Part shown: positions 26,992-38,701 of the stretch, piece by piece
Position numbering within the stretch: position 1 is the first letter of the stretch
How the letters are laid out: the number at the start of each line of letters is the position of its first letter
DNA from: Kitasatospora sp. MMS16-BH015
GTDB lineage: Bacteria; Actinomycetota; Actinomycetes; Streptomycetales; Streptomycetaceae
Assembly: GCF_002943525.1 (NCBI RefSeq)
Contig: NZ_CP025394.1
Span: 5,828,001 to 5,892,000, forward strand
DNA: 64,000 nt
Direction of reading: 5' to 3'
Translations under genes and position numbers: made by a program
Notes under the pieces: generated by a model
What the model was told of the DNA's origin: nothing
Database searches by the model: none
The model's input: only the letters and a program-made list of their open reading frames with translations

Positions 26992-29646
26992 GTGAAGGCA
27001 ATCCGCAGATTCTCCGTGCGCACCGTCCTGCCCGAACAACTCCAGCCGTTGCACGAGCTCGCCCTGAATCTCCGCTGGTCCTGGCACCCCGAGACGAGGG
27101 AGCTGTTCCGCTCCGTCGATCCGGAGGTCTGGGCGGCGGTCGGCGAGGACCCGGTGCGGCTGCTCGGCGAGGTACCGGCGGGGAGGCTGGCGACACTCGC
27201 CACCGACCGCCGGTTCCTGCGCAGACTGGGCGATCTCTCCGACGAGCTGCGCGACTACCTGACCGGACCGCGCTGGTACCAGACGGCGCTCCCGCCCGGT
27301 GACGGCAGCAGCCCCCTGCCCGCCGCCATCGCCTACTTCTCGCCCGAGTACGGCATCGCCGCCGCGCTGCCCCAGTACTCCGGCGGCCTCGGCATCCTCG
27401 CCGGGGACCACCTCAAGGCCGCCAGCGACCTCGGTGTGCCGATCATCGGCGTCGGCCTCTTCTACCGGCACGGCTACTTCCGCCAGTCGCTCTCCCGGGA
27501 CGGCTGGCAGCAGGAGCGCTACCCGCTGCTCGACCCGGACGAGCTGGCCGTCAGCCTGCTCCGCGAGCCGGACTCCACCCCCTGCCGGATCGACCTCGCT
27601 CTGCCGGGCGGGCGCACCCTGGCCGCCCACATCTGGAAGGCCCAGGTCGGGCGGGTGCCGCTGCTGCTGCTCGACTCCGACATCGAGGCCAACAGCGCCG
27701 CCGACCGCAACGTCACCGACCGCCTCTACGGCGGCGGCAGCGAGCACCGGCTGCTCCAGGAGATGCTGCTCGGCATCGGCGGCGTCCGCGCCGTCCGCAC
27801 CTACTGCCGCCTCACCGGCCACGCCGCCCCCGAGGTCTTCCACACCAACGAGGGCCACGCCGGCTTCCTCGGTGTGGAGCGGATCCGCGAGCTGGCCGCC
27901 GAGGGCCTGGACTTCCCCGCCGCCCTGGAGTCCGTCCGGGCCGGCACCCTCTTCACCACCCACACCCCCGTGCCGGCCGGCATCGACCGGTTCGACCGGG
28001 AGCTGATCGCCCGCCACTTCAGCGGCGACGCCGCGCTGGCCGGCGTCTCGGCCGAGCAGGTGCTCGCGCTCGGCGTGGAGAGCTGGGAGGGCGGCGACCC
28101 GACCCTCTTCAACATGGCCGCGATGGGCCTGCGGCTGGCCCAGCGGGCCAACGGCGTCTCCACCCTGCACGGGGAGGTCAGCCGGGGCATGTTCGAGGGC
28201 CTCTGGCCGGGCTTCGACGCCGCCGAGGTGCCGATCACCTCGGTCACCAACGGCGTGCACGCCCCGACCTGGATCGACCCGGCCGTGGTGAAGCTCGGCG
28301 CGGCCGAGCTCGGCCAGGAGCAGGCCGAGCGGGCCATGATGAACGGTGGCTCCACCCGCTGGAGCGGCCTGGAGAAGATCGGCAACGCCGAGATCTGGGA
28401 GCTGCGGCGCGCCCTGCGGGCCCAGCTCGTGGACGAGGCGCGGCGCCGGCTGCGGGCCTCCTGGCACCAGCGCGGCGCGGGCGACGCCGAGCTCGGCTGG
28501 ACCTCCTCGGTGCTCGACCCGGACGTGCTCACCATCGGCTTCGCCCGGCGCGTCCCCTCGTACAAGCGGCTCACCCTGATGCTCCGTGACCCGGACCGGC
28601 TGCGCTCGCTGCTGCTGCACCCGACCCACCCGATCCAGATCGTGGTGGCCGGCAAGGCGCACCCCGCCGACGACGGCGGCAAGCGGCTGATCCAGCAGCT
28701 GGTGGCCTTCGCCGACGACCCGGCCGTCCGGCACCGGATCGTCTTCCTGCCCGACTACGACATGGCGATGGCCAAGCACCTGTACCCCGGGTGCGACGTC
28801 TGGCTCAACAACCCGCTGCGCCCGCTGGAGGCCTGCGGCACCTCGGGGATGAAGGCCGCCCTCAACGGCTGCCTCAACCTCTCGGTGCTCGACGGCTGGT
28901 GGGACGAGTGGTACGACGGCCAGAACGGCTGGGCCATCCCGACCGCCGACGGCGTCGAGCAGACCATGGACCCGGAGAGCCGGGAGGCGGAGAAGCGGGA
29001 CGACATCGAGTCGGCCGCGCTCTACGACCTGATCGAGCACCAGGTCGCCGCCAAGTACTACGACCGCGGCTCGGACGGCCTGCCGCACGGCTGGATCGCC
29101 ATGGTCCGGCACACGCTGGTCACCCTCGGCCCCAAGGTGCTGGCCGGACGCATGGTCCGGGAGTACGTGGAGCGGCTCTACGCCCCGGCGGCCGAGGCGC
29201 AGCGCGGCCTGGGCAAGGGCGGTGCGGCCGAGCTGGCCGGCTGGAAGGCCAAGGTCCGGGCCGCCTGGCCGGCCGTCCGGGTCGAGCACGTCGAGGCCGA
29301 GGGCCCGGTGGAGGCCCAGGAGCTCGGCACCACGCTCACCCTGCGGGCCGCGGTGTCGCTCGGCGCCCTGACGCCCGGTGACGTGGAGGTCCAGGTCGTG
29401 TCGGGGCGGGTCGACGAGACCGACACCCTCTCCGAGGCGGTCGCGCTCGCGCTCAAGCCGGTGGGTGGCCCGGATCTGGACGGCCGGCACCGGTACGAGG
29501 GCTCGCTGGAGCTGTCGCGGACGGGGCCGTTCGGGTACACGGTGCGGGTGCTGCCGGCGCACGAGTTGCTGGCCTCGTCCGCCGAGTTGGGGCTCGTCGC
29601 TCTTCCGGCGGAGGCCGCCGGGATGGACACCGGACCGCTTCGGTAA
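26992..29646 (+). CDS. glgP: Alpha-glucan phosphorylase
   Basis: This 884-residue, PLP-dependent GT35 enzyme releases glucose 1-phosphate from alpha-glucan ends. The N-terminus carries the DUF3417 segment of actinobacterial phosphorylases (LHELALNLRWSWHPETRELF). The catalytic part includes YFSPEYGIAAALPQYSGGLGILAGDH, VFHTNEGHAGF, SVTNGVHAPTW, RVPSYKRLTLM and the PLP-binding lysine in CGTSGMKAALNG. The GTG at 26992 is chosen from the family N-terminus (VKAIRRFSVRTVLP); no strong Shine-Dalgarno sequence precedes it. It is divergent from the glgE operon and completes degradation capacity for the same glucan. Copy 2 of the dispersed palindrome follows its stop. Confidence 0.95.
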   Translation: MKAIRRFSVRTVLPEQLQPLHELALNLRWSWHPETRELFRSVDPEVWAAVGEDPVRLLGEVPAGRLATLATDRRFLRRLGDLSDELRDYLTGPRWYQTALPPGDGSSPLPAAIAYFSPEYGIAAALPQYSGGLGILAGDHLKAASDLGVPIIGVGLFYRHGYFRQSLSRDGWQQERYPLLDPDELAVSLLREPDSTPCRIDLALPGGRTLAAHIWKAQVGRVPLLLLDSDIEANSAADRNVTDRLYGGGSEHRLLQEMLLGIGGVRAVRTYCRLTGHAAPEVFHTNEGHAGFLGVERIRELAAEGLDFPAALESVRAGTLFTTHTPVPAGIDRFDRELIARHFSGDAALAGVSAEQVLALGVESWEGGDPTLFNMAAMGLRLAQRANGVSTLHGEVSRGMFEGLWPGFDAAEVPITSVTNGVHAPTWIDPAVVKLGAAELGQEQAERAMMNGGSTRWSGLEKIGNAEIWELRRALRAQLVDEARRRLRASWHQRGAGDAELGWTSSVLDPDVLTIGFARRVPSYKRLTLMLRDPDRLRSLLLHPTHPIQIVVAGKAHPADDGGKRLIQQLVAFADDPAVRHRIVFLPDYDMAMAKHLYPGCDVWLNNPLRPLEACGTSGMKAALNGCLNLSVLDGWWDEWYDGQNGWAIPTADGVEQTMDPESREAEKRDDIESAALYDLIEHQVAAKYYDRGSDGLPHGWIAMVRHTLVTLGPKVLAGRMVREYVERLYAPAAEAQRGLGKGGAAELAGWKAKVRAAWPAVRVEHVEAEGPVEAQELGTTLTLRAAVSLGALTPGDVEVQVVSGRVDETDTLSEAVALALKPVGGPDLDGRHRYEGSLELSRTGPFGYTVRVLPAHELLASSAELGLVALPAEAAGMDTGPLR

Positions 29647-29652
29647 CCACCG

Positions 29653-29722
29653 GGGGCGCGGGGAACTGCGCGCTCAGCCCTCTACGTACGTGGGCTGTTG
29701 CGCGCGCAGTTCCCCGCGCCCC
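29653..29722. repeat. Dispersed palindromic element, copy 2
   Basis: A perfect 21-bp stem, left arm 29653-29673 and right arm 29702-29722, shares the 20-nt arm GGGGCGCGGGGAACTGCGCG with copy 1 at 3096-3171. The loop is shorter, and a nested CAGCCC/GGGCTG pair extends the stem. It fills the gap between convergent glgP and an ABC transporter gene, ending 8 bp before the latter's stop, so it probably terminates both. Confidence 0.85.
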
Positions 29723-29730
29723 TGAGGTGG

Positions 29731-31566
29731 TTAAACGAGGCTGTCACGCCAAGCTTGGTGCAGACTCGCGAACCGCCCCTCGCCGGCAATCAGCTCTGCC
29801 GGGGTGCCGTCCTCGACGATGCGGCCCTGGTCCATCACCAGGACGCGGTCGGCGATCTCGACCGTGGAGAGGCGGTGGGCGATGATCACGGCGGTGCGGC
29901 CGGCCAGGACGGTCCGCATGGCGTGCTGGACGGCCTGTTCGCCGGGCACGTCCAGGGAGGAGGTGGCCTCGTCCAGGATGAGGACCGCCGGGTCGGCGAG
30001 CAGGGCGCGGGCGAAGGCGACCAACTGGCGCTGTCCGGCCGAGATCCGACCCCCGCGCTTGCGGACGTCGGTGTCGTAGCCGTCGGGCAGGGCCGTGATG
30101 AACTCGTGGGCGCCGATCTCGCGGGCGGCGGCCTCGATCTCCGGGCGGGAGGCGCCGGGGCGGCCGATGCCGATGTTCTCGGCGACGGTGCCCGAGAAGA
30201 GGAAGGACTCCTGGGTCACCATGACCACGTGGCGCCGCAGCTCGGCGGTGTCGAGCTCGCGCAGGTCGGTGCCGTCCAGCAGGACGCGACCGCTGGTCGG
30301 GTCGTAGAACCGGGCGAGCAGCTTGGCCAGGGTGGACTTGCCGGCGCCGGTGGCGCCGACCACGGCGGTGGTCTGCCCGGCCGGGAGCAGCAGGTCGAAG
30401 CGGGGGAGCACCTCCTTGCCCGTGCGGTAGGCGAAGCGGACGCCCTCGAAGGAGACCTCGCGGCCCTTGCCCGTGGCGGCGGGCAGCTCGGCGGCTTCCA
30501 CCGGCTCGGCCACGGTGGGCTCGTGGGCCAGCAGGCCGGCGATCTTCTCCAGGGCGGCGGCGGCCGACTGGTAGCTGTTGAGGAACATGGCCAGCTGGTC
30601 GACCGGGTCGTAGAGCCGCCGCAGGTAGAGCACGAAGGCGGTGAGCACGCCGAGTTCGAGGCTGCCGTCGGTGACCAGCACCGCGCCCAGGACCACCACG
30701 GCGGTGATCCAGATGTTGGCGGTGGCGCGGGAGAGGAAGACGTACCGGGCCATCTCCAGCAGGCCGTCGGCGGTGGCGGTGGCCGAGGCGCGGTTGGCCT
30801 CGCCGAAGGCGGCGTCGTTGGCGGCCTCGCGGCGGAAGGCCTGGACCGGGCGGATGCCGTTCATGGTCTCGGTGAAGCGGACGATCACCGCGGCCACGGC
30901 GGTGCGCGAGCGGCGGTAGACCCGGAGCGAGCGGCGCCGGAACGAACGGATGATCAGGTACATCGGCCCGAAGGAGACCACGGCGGCCAGCCCGAGCCGC
31001 CAGTCCATCACCACCAGCACCACGGTGATGTAGCAGACCGAGAGGCAGACCGTCAGCAGCTCCTGCAGGCCCTCGTTGAGCAGCTCGCGCAGGGCGTCCA
31101 CGTCGCTGGTGGCCCGGGAGATGATCCGGCCCGAGGTGTAGCGCTCGTGGAAGTCCAGGCTGAGCCGCTGGGCGTGCGCGAAGATCCGGCCGCGCAGGGT
31201 CAGCAGGATGTCCTGGTTGATCCGGCCGCTGAGCCGGATGAAGGCGCGCTGGAGCACGGTGGAGACGGCGGCGCAGCCGAGGTAGGCGGCGGTCACCGCG
31301 ATCAGCGGGCCGGCCCGGTGCTCGCGCAGGGCCGGGATGCCCCGGTCGATCGCGATCGCGACCAGCAGCGGGCCGGACTGCAGGGCGGCCTGCTGGAGCA
31401 GGATCACCAGCATGGCGAAGCCGATCCGGCGCCGGTGCGGGCCGAGCAGCTCGCCGAGCAGGCGGCGCGGGGCGCCGGGCGGGACGGGGATGTCCTCGTC
31501 CTCGTGGGCGGCCGAGGGCGGCAGCTGCTCCTCGGTGTCGGCGGGCGGTTCGAGGGTGGTGGTCAT
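29731..31566 (-). CDS. ABC exporter half-transporter B (catalytic Walker B)
   Basis: This 611-residue protein fuses six transmembrane helices (about 45-330) to a C-terminal ATPase, the layout of bacterial multidrug exporters. The NBD has Walker A VVGATGAGKSTL, Q-loop MVTQESFLF, an unusual signature ISAGQRQ in place of LSGGQ, a canonical Walker B with catalytic glutamate (AVLILDEATSSLD), and H-loop IIAHRLSTV. Its ATG overlaps the stop of the upstream half-transporter (ATGA), so the two are made together as a heterodimer. The N-terminal 40 residues are acidic and Pro-rich. The substrate is unknown; neighbours do not indicate it. Confidence 0.92.
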   Translation of the reverse strand: MTTTLEPPADTEEQLPPSAAHEDEDIPVPPGAPRRLLGELLGPHRRRIGFAMLVILLQQAALQSGPLLVAIAIDRGIPALREHRAGPLIAVTAAYLGCAAVSTVLQRAFIRLSGRINQDILLTLRGRIFAHAQRLSLDFHERYTSGRIISRATSDVDALRELLNEGLQELLTVCLSVCYITVVLVVMDWRLGLAAVVSFGPMYLIIRSFRRRSLRVYRRSRTAVAAVIVRFTETMNGIRPVQAFRREAANDAAFGEANRASATATADGLLEMARYVFLSRATANIWITAVVVLGAVLVTDGSLELGVLTAFVLYLRRLYDPVDQLAMFLNSYQSAAAALEKIAGLLAHEPTVAEPVEAAELPAATGKGREVSFEGVRFAYRTGKEVLPRFDLLLPAGQTTAVVGATGAGKSTLAKLLARFYDPTSGRVLLDGTDLRELDTAELRRHVVMVTQESFLFSGTVAENIGIGRPGASRPEIEAAAREIGAHEFITALPDGYDTDVRKRGGRISAGQRQLVAFARALLADPAVLILDEATSSLDVPGEQAVQHAMRTVLAGRTAVIIAHRLSTVEIADRVLVMDQGRIVEDGTPAELIAGEGRFASLHQAWRDSLV

Positions 31567-33383
31567 CGGGTGCGGCTCCCGTCGGTGGCAGGGGCGGCCT
31601 CGCCCGTCATCAGGTGGCGGTAGGCGGCGGAGCCGTGCAGCAGCTCCTGGTGGGTGCCGACGGCGGTGATCCGGCCCTCCTCCAGGACGGCCACCCGGTC
31701 GGCCAGCAGCACCGTGCTCGGGCGGTGCGCGACCACCAGCGCGGTGGTCGAGCCGAGCACCTGGCGCAGCGCCTCCTCGACCAGCGCCTCGGTCTGCACG
31801 TCGAGCGCGGAGAGCGGGTCGTCGAGCACCAGGAAGGCGGGCTCGCCGACCACGGCGCGGGCCAGCGCGAGGCGCTGGCGCTGGCCGCCGGAGAGGCTCA
31901 GGCCCTGCTCGCCGACCTCGGTGGCGACGCCCTCGGGCAGCCGCGCGACGAAGCCGGCCTGGGCGGTGGCCAGGGCCGAGTCGAGCTGCTCCGGGCCGGC
32001 CCCGGGGGCGCCCATCAGCACGTTCTCCCGCACCGAGGCGGAGAACAGGGTGGGCTCCTCGAAGGCGACCGCGACCAGCTCGCGCAGCCGGGCCCGTGGG
32101 ATGTCCCGGATGTCGGTGCCGTCCAGGGTGATCGATCCCGCGGTGGCCTCGTAGAGCCGGGGCAGCAGGGCGGTCAGGGTGGTCTTGCCGCTGCCGGTGG
32201 TGCCGACCAGGGCCATCGTCTCGCCGGAGCGGATGTGCAGGTCGATGCCGTGCAGCAGGTCGGGGGTGTCGGCGGGGGCGTCCGGGTAGCGGAAGTGCAC
32301 CCCGCTGAACCGGATGCCCCGGTCGGCGGTGGCGGCCAGGCCCGAGCCGGGCTCGGCGGGCTCGGGCTCGTCCATCACCTCGAAGTAGCGGTCGGTGGCG
32401 GTGGCCGCCTCGTTGGCGTAGGCGATCAGCCAGCCGAGCGACTCCACCGGCCAGCGCAGGGCGAGCGCGGTGGAGAGGAAGGCGACCAGGGCGCCGGTGG
32501 TGAGCTCGTCGTGGGCCACGCGCACCGCGCCGAGCGCCAGCGCGCAGCCGAGCGCGAGCTCCGGCAGGCCGACGATGACGGCCCAGAGGTCGGCCAGCAG
32601 GTAGGACTTGCCGATCTCGGTCGCGCGCAGCGCGGCGCTCTGCGCGCGGAAGCGCTCGGCCATCGTGCGGTGCCGGCCGAAGGCCTTGAGGATGCGGATG
32701 CCGAGCACCGACTCCTCGACCAGGGTGGCCAGGTCGCCGCTCTGGTCCTGGGCCTGCCGGGAGGCCAGCGAGTACCTGGCCTCGAACCAGCGGGTGAGCA
32801 CCAGCAGCGGGACGGCCGGCACCAGGGTGATCAGGCCGAGCCGCCAGTCGATCACGAACATCAGGGTGCTGCCCGCGAGGAAGACCATCGTGTTGACGAT
32901 CAGGAAGACCAGCGGGAAGGCCAGGAAGAGCCGCATGGTGAACATGTCGGAGGTGGCCCGGGAGAGCAGCTGCCCGGAGGGCCAGCGGTCGTGGAAGGAG
33001 ACCGGCAGCCGCTGCAGCTTGGCGAAGAGGTCGCCGCGCAGCGCGCTCTCCACCCGGGCCAGCGGGCGGGCCACGATCACCCGGCGGACGCCGAAGAGGC
33101 CGGCCTCGGCCATCCCGAGCAGCAGGAGCAGCCCGGCCAGCGGCCAGAGCCCGGCGTAGTCGTGGTGGGCGATCGGGCCGTCCACGATCCGGCCGAGCAC
33201 CAGCGGCACCAGCAGCACGCTGCCCGAGGCCACGGCGGCGGCCGCGACCGACCCGGCCAGGTACCAGCGGGCCTGGCGGGCGTACGGCCACAGCCGGAGC
33301 AGGGAGCGCACGGCGGAGTGGCGCTGGGGCTGGGGTGCGGGTGTCTCGGCCATCGCCGTGAGGGTAGGCCGTGCGGGCGTCAT
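31563..33383 (-). CDS. ABC exporter half-transporter A (degenerate Walker B)
   Basis: This 606-residue protein pairs with the overlapping downstream gene. Six membrane helices lie in residues about 40-310, then an ATPase with Walker A LVGTTGSGKTTL, a Q-loop glutamine replaced by Glu (AVAFEEPTLF), a perfect LSGGQRQ signature, and Walker B LVLDDPLSALD with Asp in place of the catalytic Glu. These losses are complementary to those in the partner and mark a heterodimeric exporter with one degenerate ATP site. The start is uncertain: ATG 33383 and ATG 33353 (MAETPAP) both lack a good ribosome site. It is divergent from the encapsulin gene over 244 bp. Confidence 0.9.
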   Translation of the reverse strand: MTPARPTLTAMAETPAPQPQRHSAVRSLLRLWPYARQARWYLAGSVAAAAVASGSVLLVPLVLGRIVDGPIAHHDYAGLWPLAGLLLLLGMAEAGLFGVRRVIVARPLARVESALRGDLFAKLQRLPVSFHDRWPSGQLLSRATSDMFTMRLFLAFPLVFLIVNTMVFLAGSTLMFVIDWRLGLITLVPAVPLLVLTRWFEARYSLASRQAQDQSGDLATLVEESVLGIRILKAFGRHRTMAERFRAQSAALRATEIGKSYLLADLWAVIVGLPELALGCALALGAVRVAHDELTTGALVAFLSTALALRWPVESLGWLIAYANEAATATDRYFEVMDEPEPAEPGSGLAATADRGIRFSGVHFRYPDAPADTPDLLHGIDLHIRSGETMALVGTTGSGKTTLTALLPRLYEATAGSITLDGTDIRDIPRARLRELVAVAFEEPTLFSASVRENVLMGAPGAGPEQLDSALATAQAGFVARLPEGVATEVGEQGLSLSGGQRQRLALARAVVGEPAFLVLDDPLSALDVQTEALVEEALRQVLGSTTALVVAHRPSTVLLADRVAVLEEGRITAVGTHQELLHGSAAYRHLMTGEAAPATDGSRTR

Positions 33384-33627
33384 TTCTCATCTGGTTTTTC
33401 ACACCTGACGCGGGCTGCGGCGGCGGGCCGCTCGGAACCGGCCAAACCGGGTCTTTGGGGGTGCGGAGGGCGCACGTTCCACGGCGGGGGGCGTGCGGCG
33501 CGGGCGCGCATCGGGACGGGGTTGTGACGGTCGGTCACGGCGCGATTGCATGAAGGCGACGGGTCGTGGGGGCACCAACCCTTCGGCTCGGCTGTCGTTG
33601 CCGGACGCAGAGAGGTAGAGGAAGCCG

Positions 33628-35046
33628 ATGTCGGTCGAGACAGGTCCAGCGCCCGAGGCGCCCCAGAGCGGGCGCACCCAGCTCAGCCTCAGCACCATCG
33701 CGGCGCGGAACCTCGCCACCACGACCAAGTCCGCGCCCCAGATGCAGGGCATCAGCTCGCGCTGGGTCAGCCGGATGCTGCCCTGGGTACAGGTCTCGGG
33801 CGGCACCTACCGGGTCAACCGGCGGCTCAGCTACGCCGTCGGCCGGGGCCGGGTGAGCTTCGTCAAGACCGGCTCGCAGGTCCGGGTGGTGCCGCCCTCG
33901 CTCCGCGAGGTGCCGGTGCTGCGCGGGTTCGACGACGACGCGGTGCTGGAGGAGCTGGCGAGCCGGTTCGGCCAGCGGGAGGTGGCCGCGGGTGAGGTGC
34001 TGATCGAGCGCGGGCGGCCGATCGAGGAGGTCTACCTCATCGCGCACGGCAAGGTCGACCGGATCGGCACCGGCAAGTACGGCGAGGACGCCGTGGTCGG
34101 CCACCTGGCCGACGGCGACCACCTCGGCGACGAGGCCCTGCTGGAGCCCGAGCCGGTCTGGCCGTACAGCGTGAGGGCCGTCACCGCCGGCACCGTGCTG
34201 ACCCTGGCCTGGCCCGCCTTCCAGGAGCTGGTCGACCGCTCGCCCGCCCTGCGCGACCAGATCCTCCAGTACCTGGAGGGCGCCCAGCAGTCGCAGAACG
34301 TGCACGGCGAGGCCGCGATCGAGCTGGCCGCCGGCCACGAGGGCGAGCCCGAGCTGCCCAGCACCTTCGTGGACTACGAGCTCAAGCCGCGCGAGTACGA
34401 GCTGAGCGTCGCGCAGACGGTGCTGCGGATCCACAGCCGGGTCGCCGACCTCTACAACGACCCGATGAACCAGACCGAGGAGCAGCTGAAGCTCACCATC
34501 GAGGCGCTGCGCGAGCGCCAGGAGTACGAGCTGGTCAACAACCCGGAGTTCGGCCTGATCAACAGCGTCGACTACGACCAGCGGATCCAGACCCACTCCG
34601 GCCCGCCCACCCCGGACGACCTGGACGAGCTGCTCTCGATGCGGCGCGAGACCAGCTTCCTGTTCGCCCACCCCCGGGCCATCGCCGCCTTCGGCCGGGA
34701 GTGCAACAAGCGCGGCATCTACTTCGGCTCGATCGACGTGGCCGGCCACCACCTGCCCGCCTGGCGCGGGGTGCCGCTGCTGCCCTGCGGCAAGATCCCG
34801 GTGATCGGCGGCCACACCTCCTCGATCATCGCGGTGCGCACCGGCGAGGAGAACCAGGGCGTGGTCGGCCTCTGGCAGACCGGCATCCCGGACGAGTACG
34901 AGCCGGGGCTGAACGTGCGCTTCATGGGCATCGACGAGAAGGCGATCATCTCCTACCTGGTCAGCGCCTACTACTCCGCGGCCGTGCTGGTGCCGGACGC
35001 GATCGGTCTGCTGGAGAACGTCGAGGTCGCCCGCCCGCGCGACTGA
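33628..35046 (+). CDS. Family 2B encapsulin shell protein with cyclic-nucleotide-binding-like domain
   Basis: This 472-residue protein is an HK97-fold nanocompartment shell subunit. A CAP-like domain is inserted after an N-terminal arm (LSTIAARNLATTTKSAPQMQGISSRWVSRMLPWV). That domain, about residues 95-215, contains the phosphate-cassette-like GDHLGDEALLEPEPVWPYSVRA, with the conserved arginine present. The C-terminal shell part runs from about 245 (FVDYELKPREYELSVAQTVLR) to NVRFMGIDEKAIISYLVSAYYS. I recognise it as the partner of 2-methylisoborneol synthase-type cyclases in streptomycetes. The ATG follows AGAGGAAGCCG. The terpene cyclase follows 24 bp downstream and is the expected cargo. 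Whether a nucleotide is bound cannot be told from sequence. Confidence 0.92.
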   Translation: MSVETGPAPEAPQSGRTQLSLSTIAARNLATTTKSAPQMQGISSRWVSRMLPWVQVSGGTYRVNRRLSYAVGRGRVSFVKTGSQVRVVPPSLREVPVLRGFDDDAVLEELASRFGQREVAAGEVLIERGRPIEEVYLIAHGKVDRIGTGKYGEDAVVGHLADGDHLGDEALLEPEPVWPYSVRAVTAGTVLTLAWPAFQELVDRSPALRDQILQYLEGAQQSQNVHGEAAIELAAGHEGEPELPSTFVDYELKPREYELSVAQTVLRIHSRVADLYNDPMNQTEEQLKLTIEALRERQEYELVNNPEFGLINSVDYDQRIQTHSGPPTPDDLDELLSMRRETSFLFAHPRAIAAFGRECNKRGIYFGSIDVAGHHLPAWRGVPLLPCGKIPVIGGHTSSIIAVRTGEENQGVVGLWQTGIPDEYEPGLNVRFMGIDEKAIISYLVSAYYSAAVLVPDAIGLLENVEVARPRD

Positions 35047-35070
35047 CGATACGAGTGGAGAGGCAGTCAG

Positions 35071-36245
35071 GTGTCCGTACTGACGAGGCTGTTCGCCCCG
35101 GCCGCCAGTGGCGAGCCGGCCGCCGTGGCGCTGGCCCTGCTGGCCGATCCGGCCCGGCCGGGGCGGGCCGGGCTGTTCCGGCCCGGGCCCGGGCTGCCGC
35201 TCCACCCGCCGCTGCCGTTCCGGCCGATCGGGCTGGCCCACCCGGGGGCCCGGCTGCCGGTGCCGCCGCCGGCCCGGCCGGTCGGCGAGCGGCCGGGGCC
35301 GGTGCTGCACTGCCCGCCCGCCTTCCGGGACGACCCGGCGCTCGGGGCGGTGGTGAACGAGCGCCTGGTGGCCTGGGCCGAGGAGGTGGGCATCTACCGG
35401 GGCCGCCTGGAGCAGGTGCGGTCCGCCGACTTCGGGCGGCTGATCATGCTCACCCACCCCGACACCGACGACCCCGACCGACTGCTCGCGGCGGCCAAGT
35501 GCGCGCTGGCCGAGTGGGCCAGCGACGACTACTACTGCGCCGACCGAGACAGCGAGGGCGCCGGGCCGCTGCTCGGCGCCCGGCTGATGGTGGCCGACGC
35601 CACGGTGGCCCCCGCCCACCTGCCGCCCGGGTACGCCGAGGGGCTGCGCGGCGGCATCGAGGAGGACCCGGTGCTGCTCGCCTTCCGCTCCGCCGCCGAC
35701 CACCTCGCGCGGTACGCGAGCCCGCCCCAACTGGCCCGGTTCCGCCAGGAGATCGCGCTGCTCTTCGTCGGGTACGCGGCCGAGGCCGCCTGGCGGGCCG
35801 CGAAGTACCGGCCGCCGGTCTGGGAGTACCTGGCCTGCCGTCAGGTCAACAGCTTCCTGCCCTGCATCACGCTGACCGACGCGATCGGCGGCTACGACCT
35901 GCCGCCCGAGGAGTACGCGGACCCCCGGGTGCGGCGGGTCCTCACCATGGCCGCCACCGCGAGCACCCTGGTCAACGACCTCTACTCGCTGGCCAAGGAG
36001 GCCGACCCGTCCGGCCTGGACTACAACCTGCCGTCCCTGATCGCCGCCGAGGAGGGCTGCTCGACGGCCGAGGCGGTGCGCCGCGCCGTCCGGGTGCACG
36101 ACGAGCTGGTGCTGACCTTCGAGGCCGAGGGCGCCGTGCTGGCCGCCGCCGGCTCCCCGGCCCTGCGCCGCTTCCTGATCGGCGTCTGGGCCTGGCTCGG
36201 CGGCGGCCGCGAGTGGCACGCCGGCTCGGCCCGCTACCGCACCGA

Positions 36246-36249
<4 letters not shown>
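35071..36249 (+). CDS. Terpene cyclase, encapsulin cargo, 2-methylisoborneol synthase-like
   Basis: This 392-residue class I terpene synthase has both metal motifs: the Asp-rich SDDYYCAD (Asp152, Asp153, Asp158) and the NSE triad NDLYSLAKE (Asn302, Ser306, Glu310). The aspartate motif closely matches the DDCYCED form I recall for 2-methylisoborneol synthases. The first 80 residues are Pro/Gly/Arg-rich (RPGPGLPLHPPLPFRPIG), the kind of disordered segment that targets cargo to family 2 encapsulins. The GTG start has GAGAGG seven bases before it. The usual third gene, a geranyl diphosphate C-methyltransferase, is absent: the next gene is convergent glgX, with which it shares a CTAG stop. The product could be 2-methylisoborneol if the methyltransferase lies elsewhere. 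Confidence 0.88.
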
Positions 36250-38465
<2,216 letters not shown>

Positions 38466-38701
38466 CGCCCGACCCCTCCCAGCGCGGGGAGTCCCTTTCC
38501 CCGCTCTTCTCTTGTGCCCGCAACGCCCGCCGCTGTCACGTCCGCGATCGACATCTGACGGTGTGTGAATAATTCTGTCCGGCAGTACGGACTTCCGGTG
38601 ACAACCGGGCGTCCGGCGTGCTCGTGTCCCGGCGGCGGCCCGCTCGTTGTTCCGGACGGACGGGGGCCTGCCGCCCCCGGCGGTGCGGACGGAGGGCCGG
38701 G

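Noticed and set aside
33628..35046. Crp/Fnr-type transcription factor because of the cyclic-nucleotide-like domain
   Set aside because: There is no helix-turn-helix; the remainder matches family 2 encapsulin shell sequence and the neighbour is the usual cargo.
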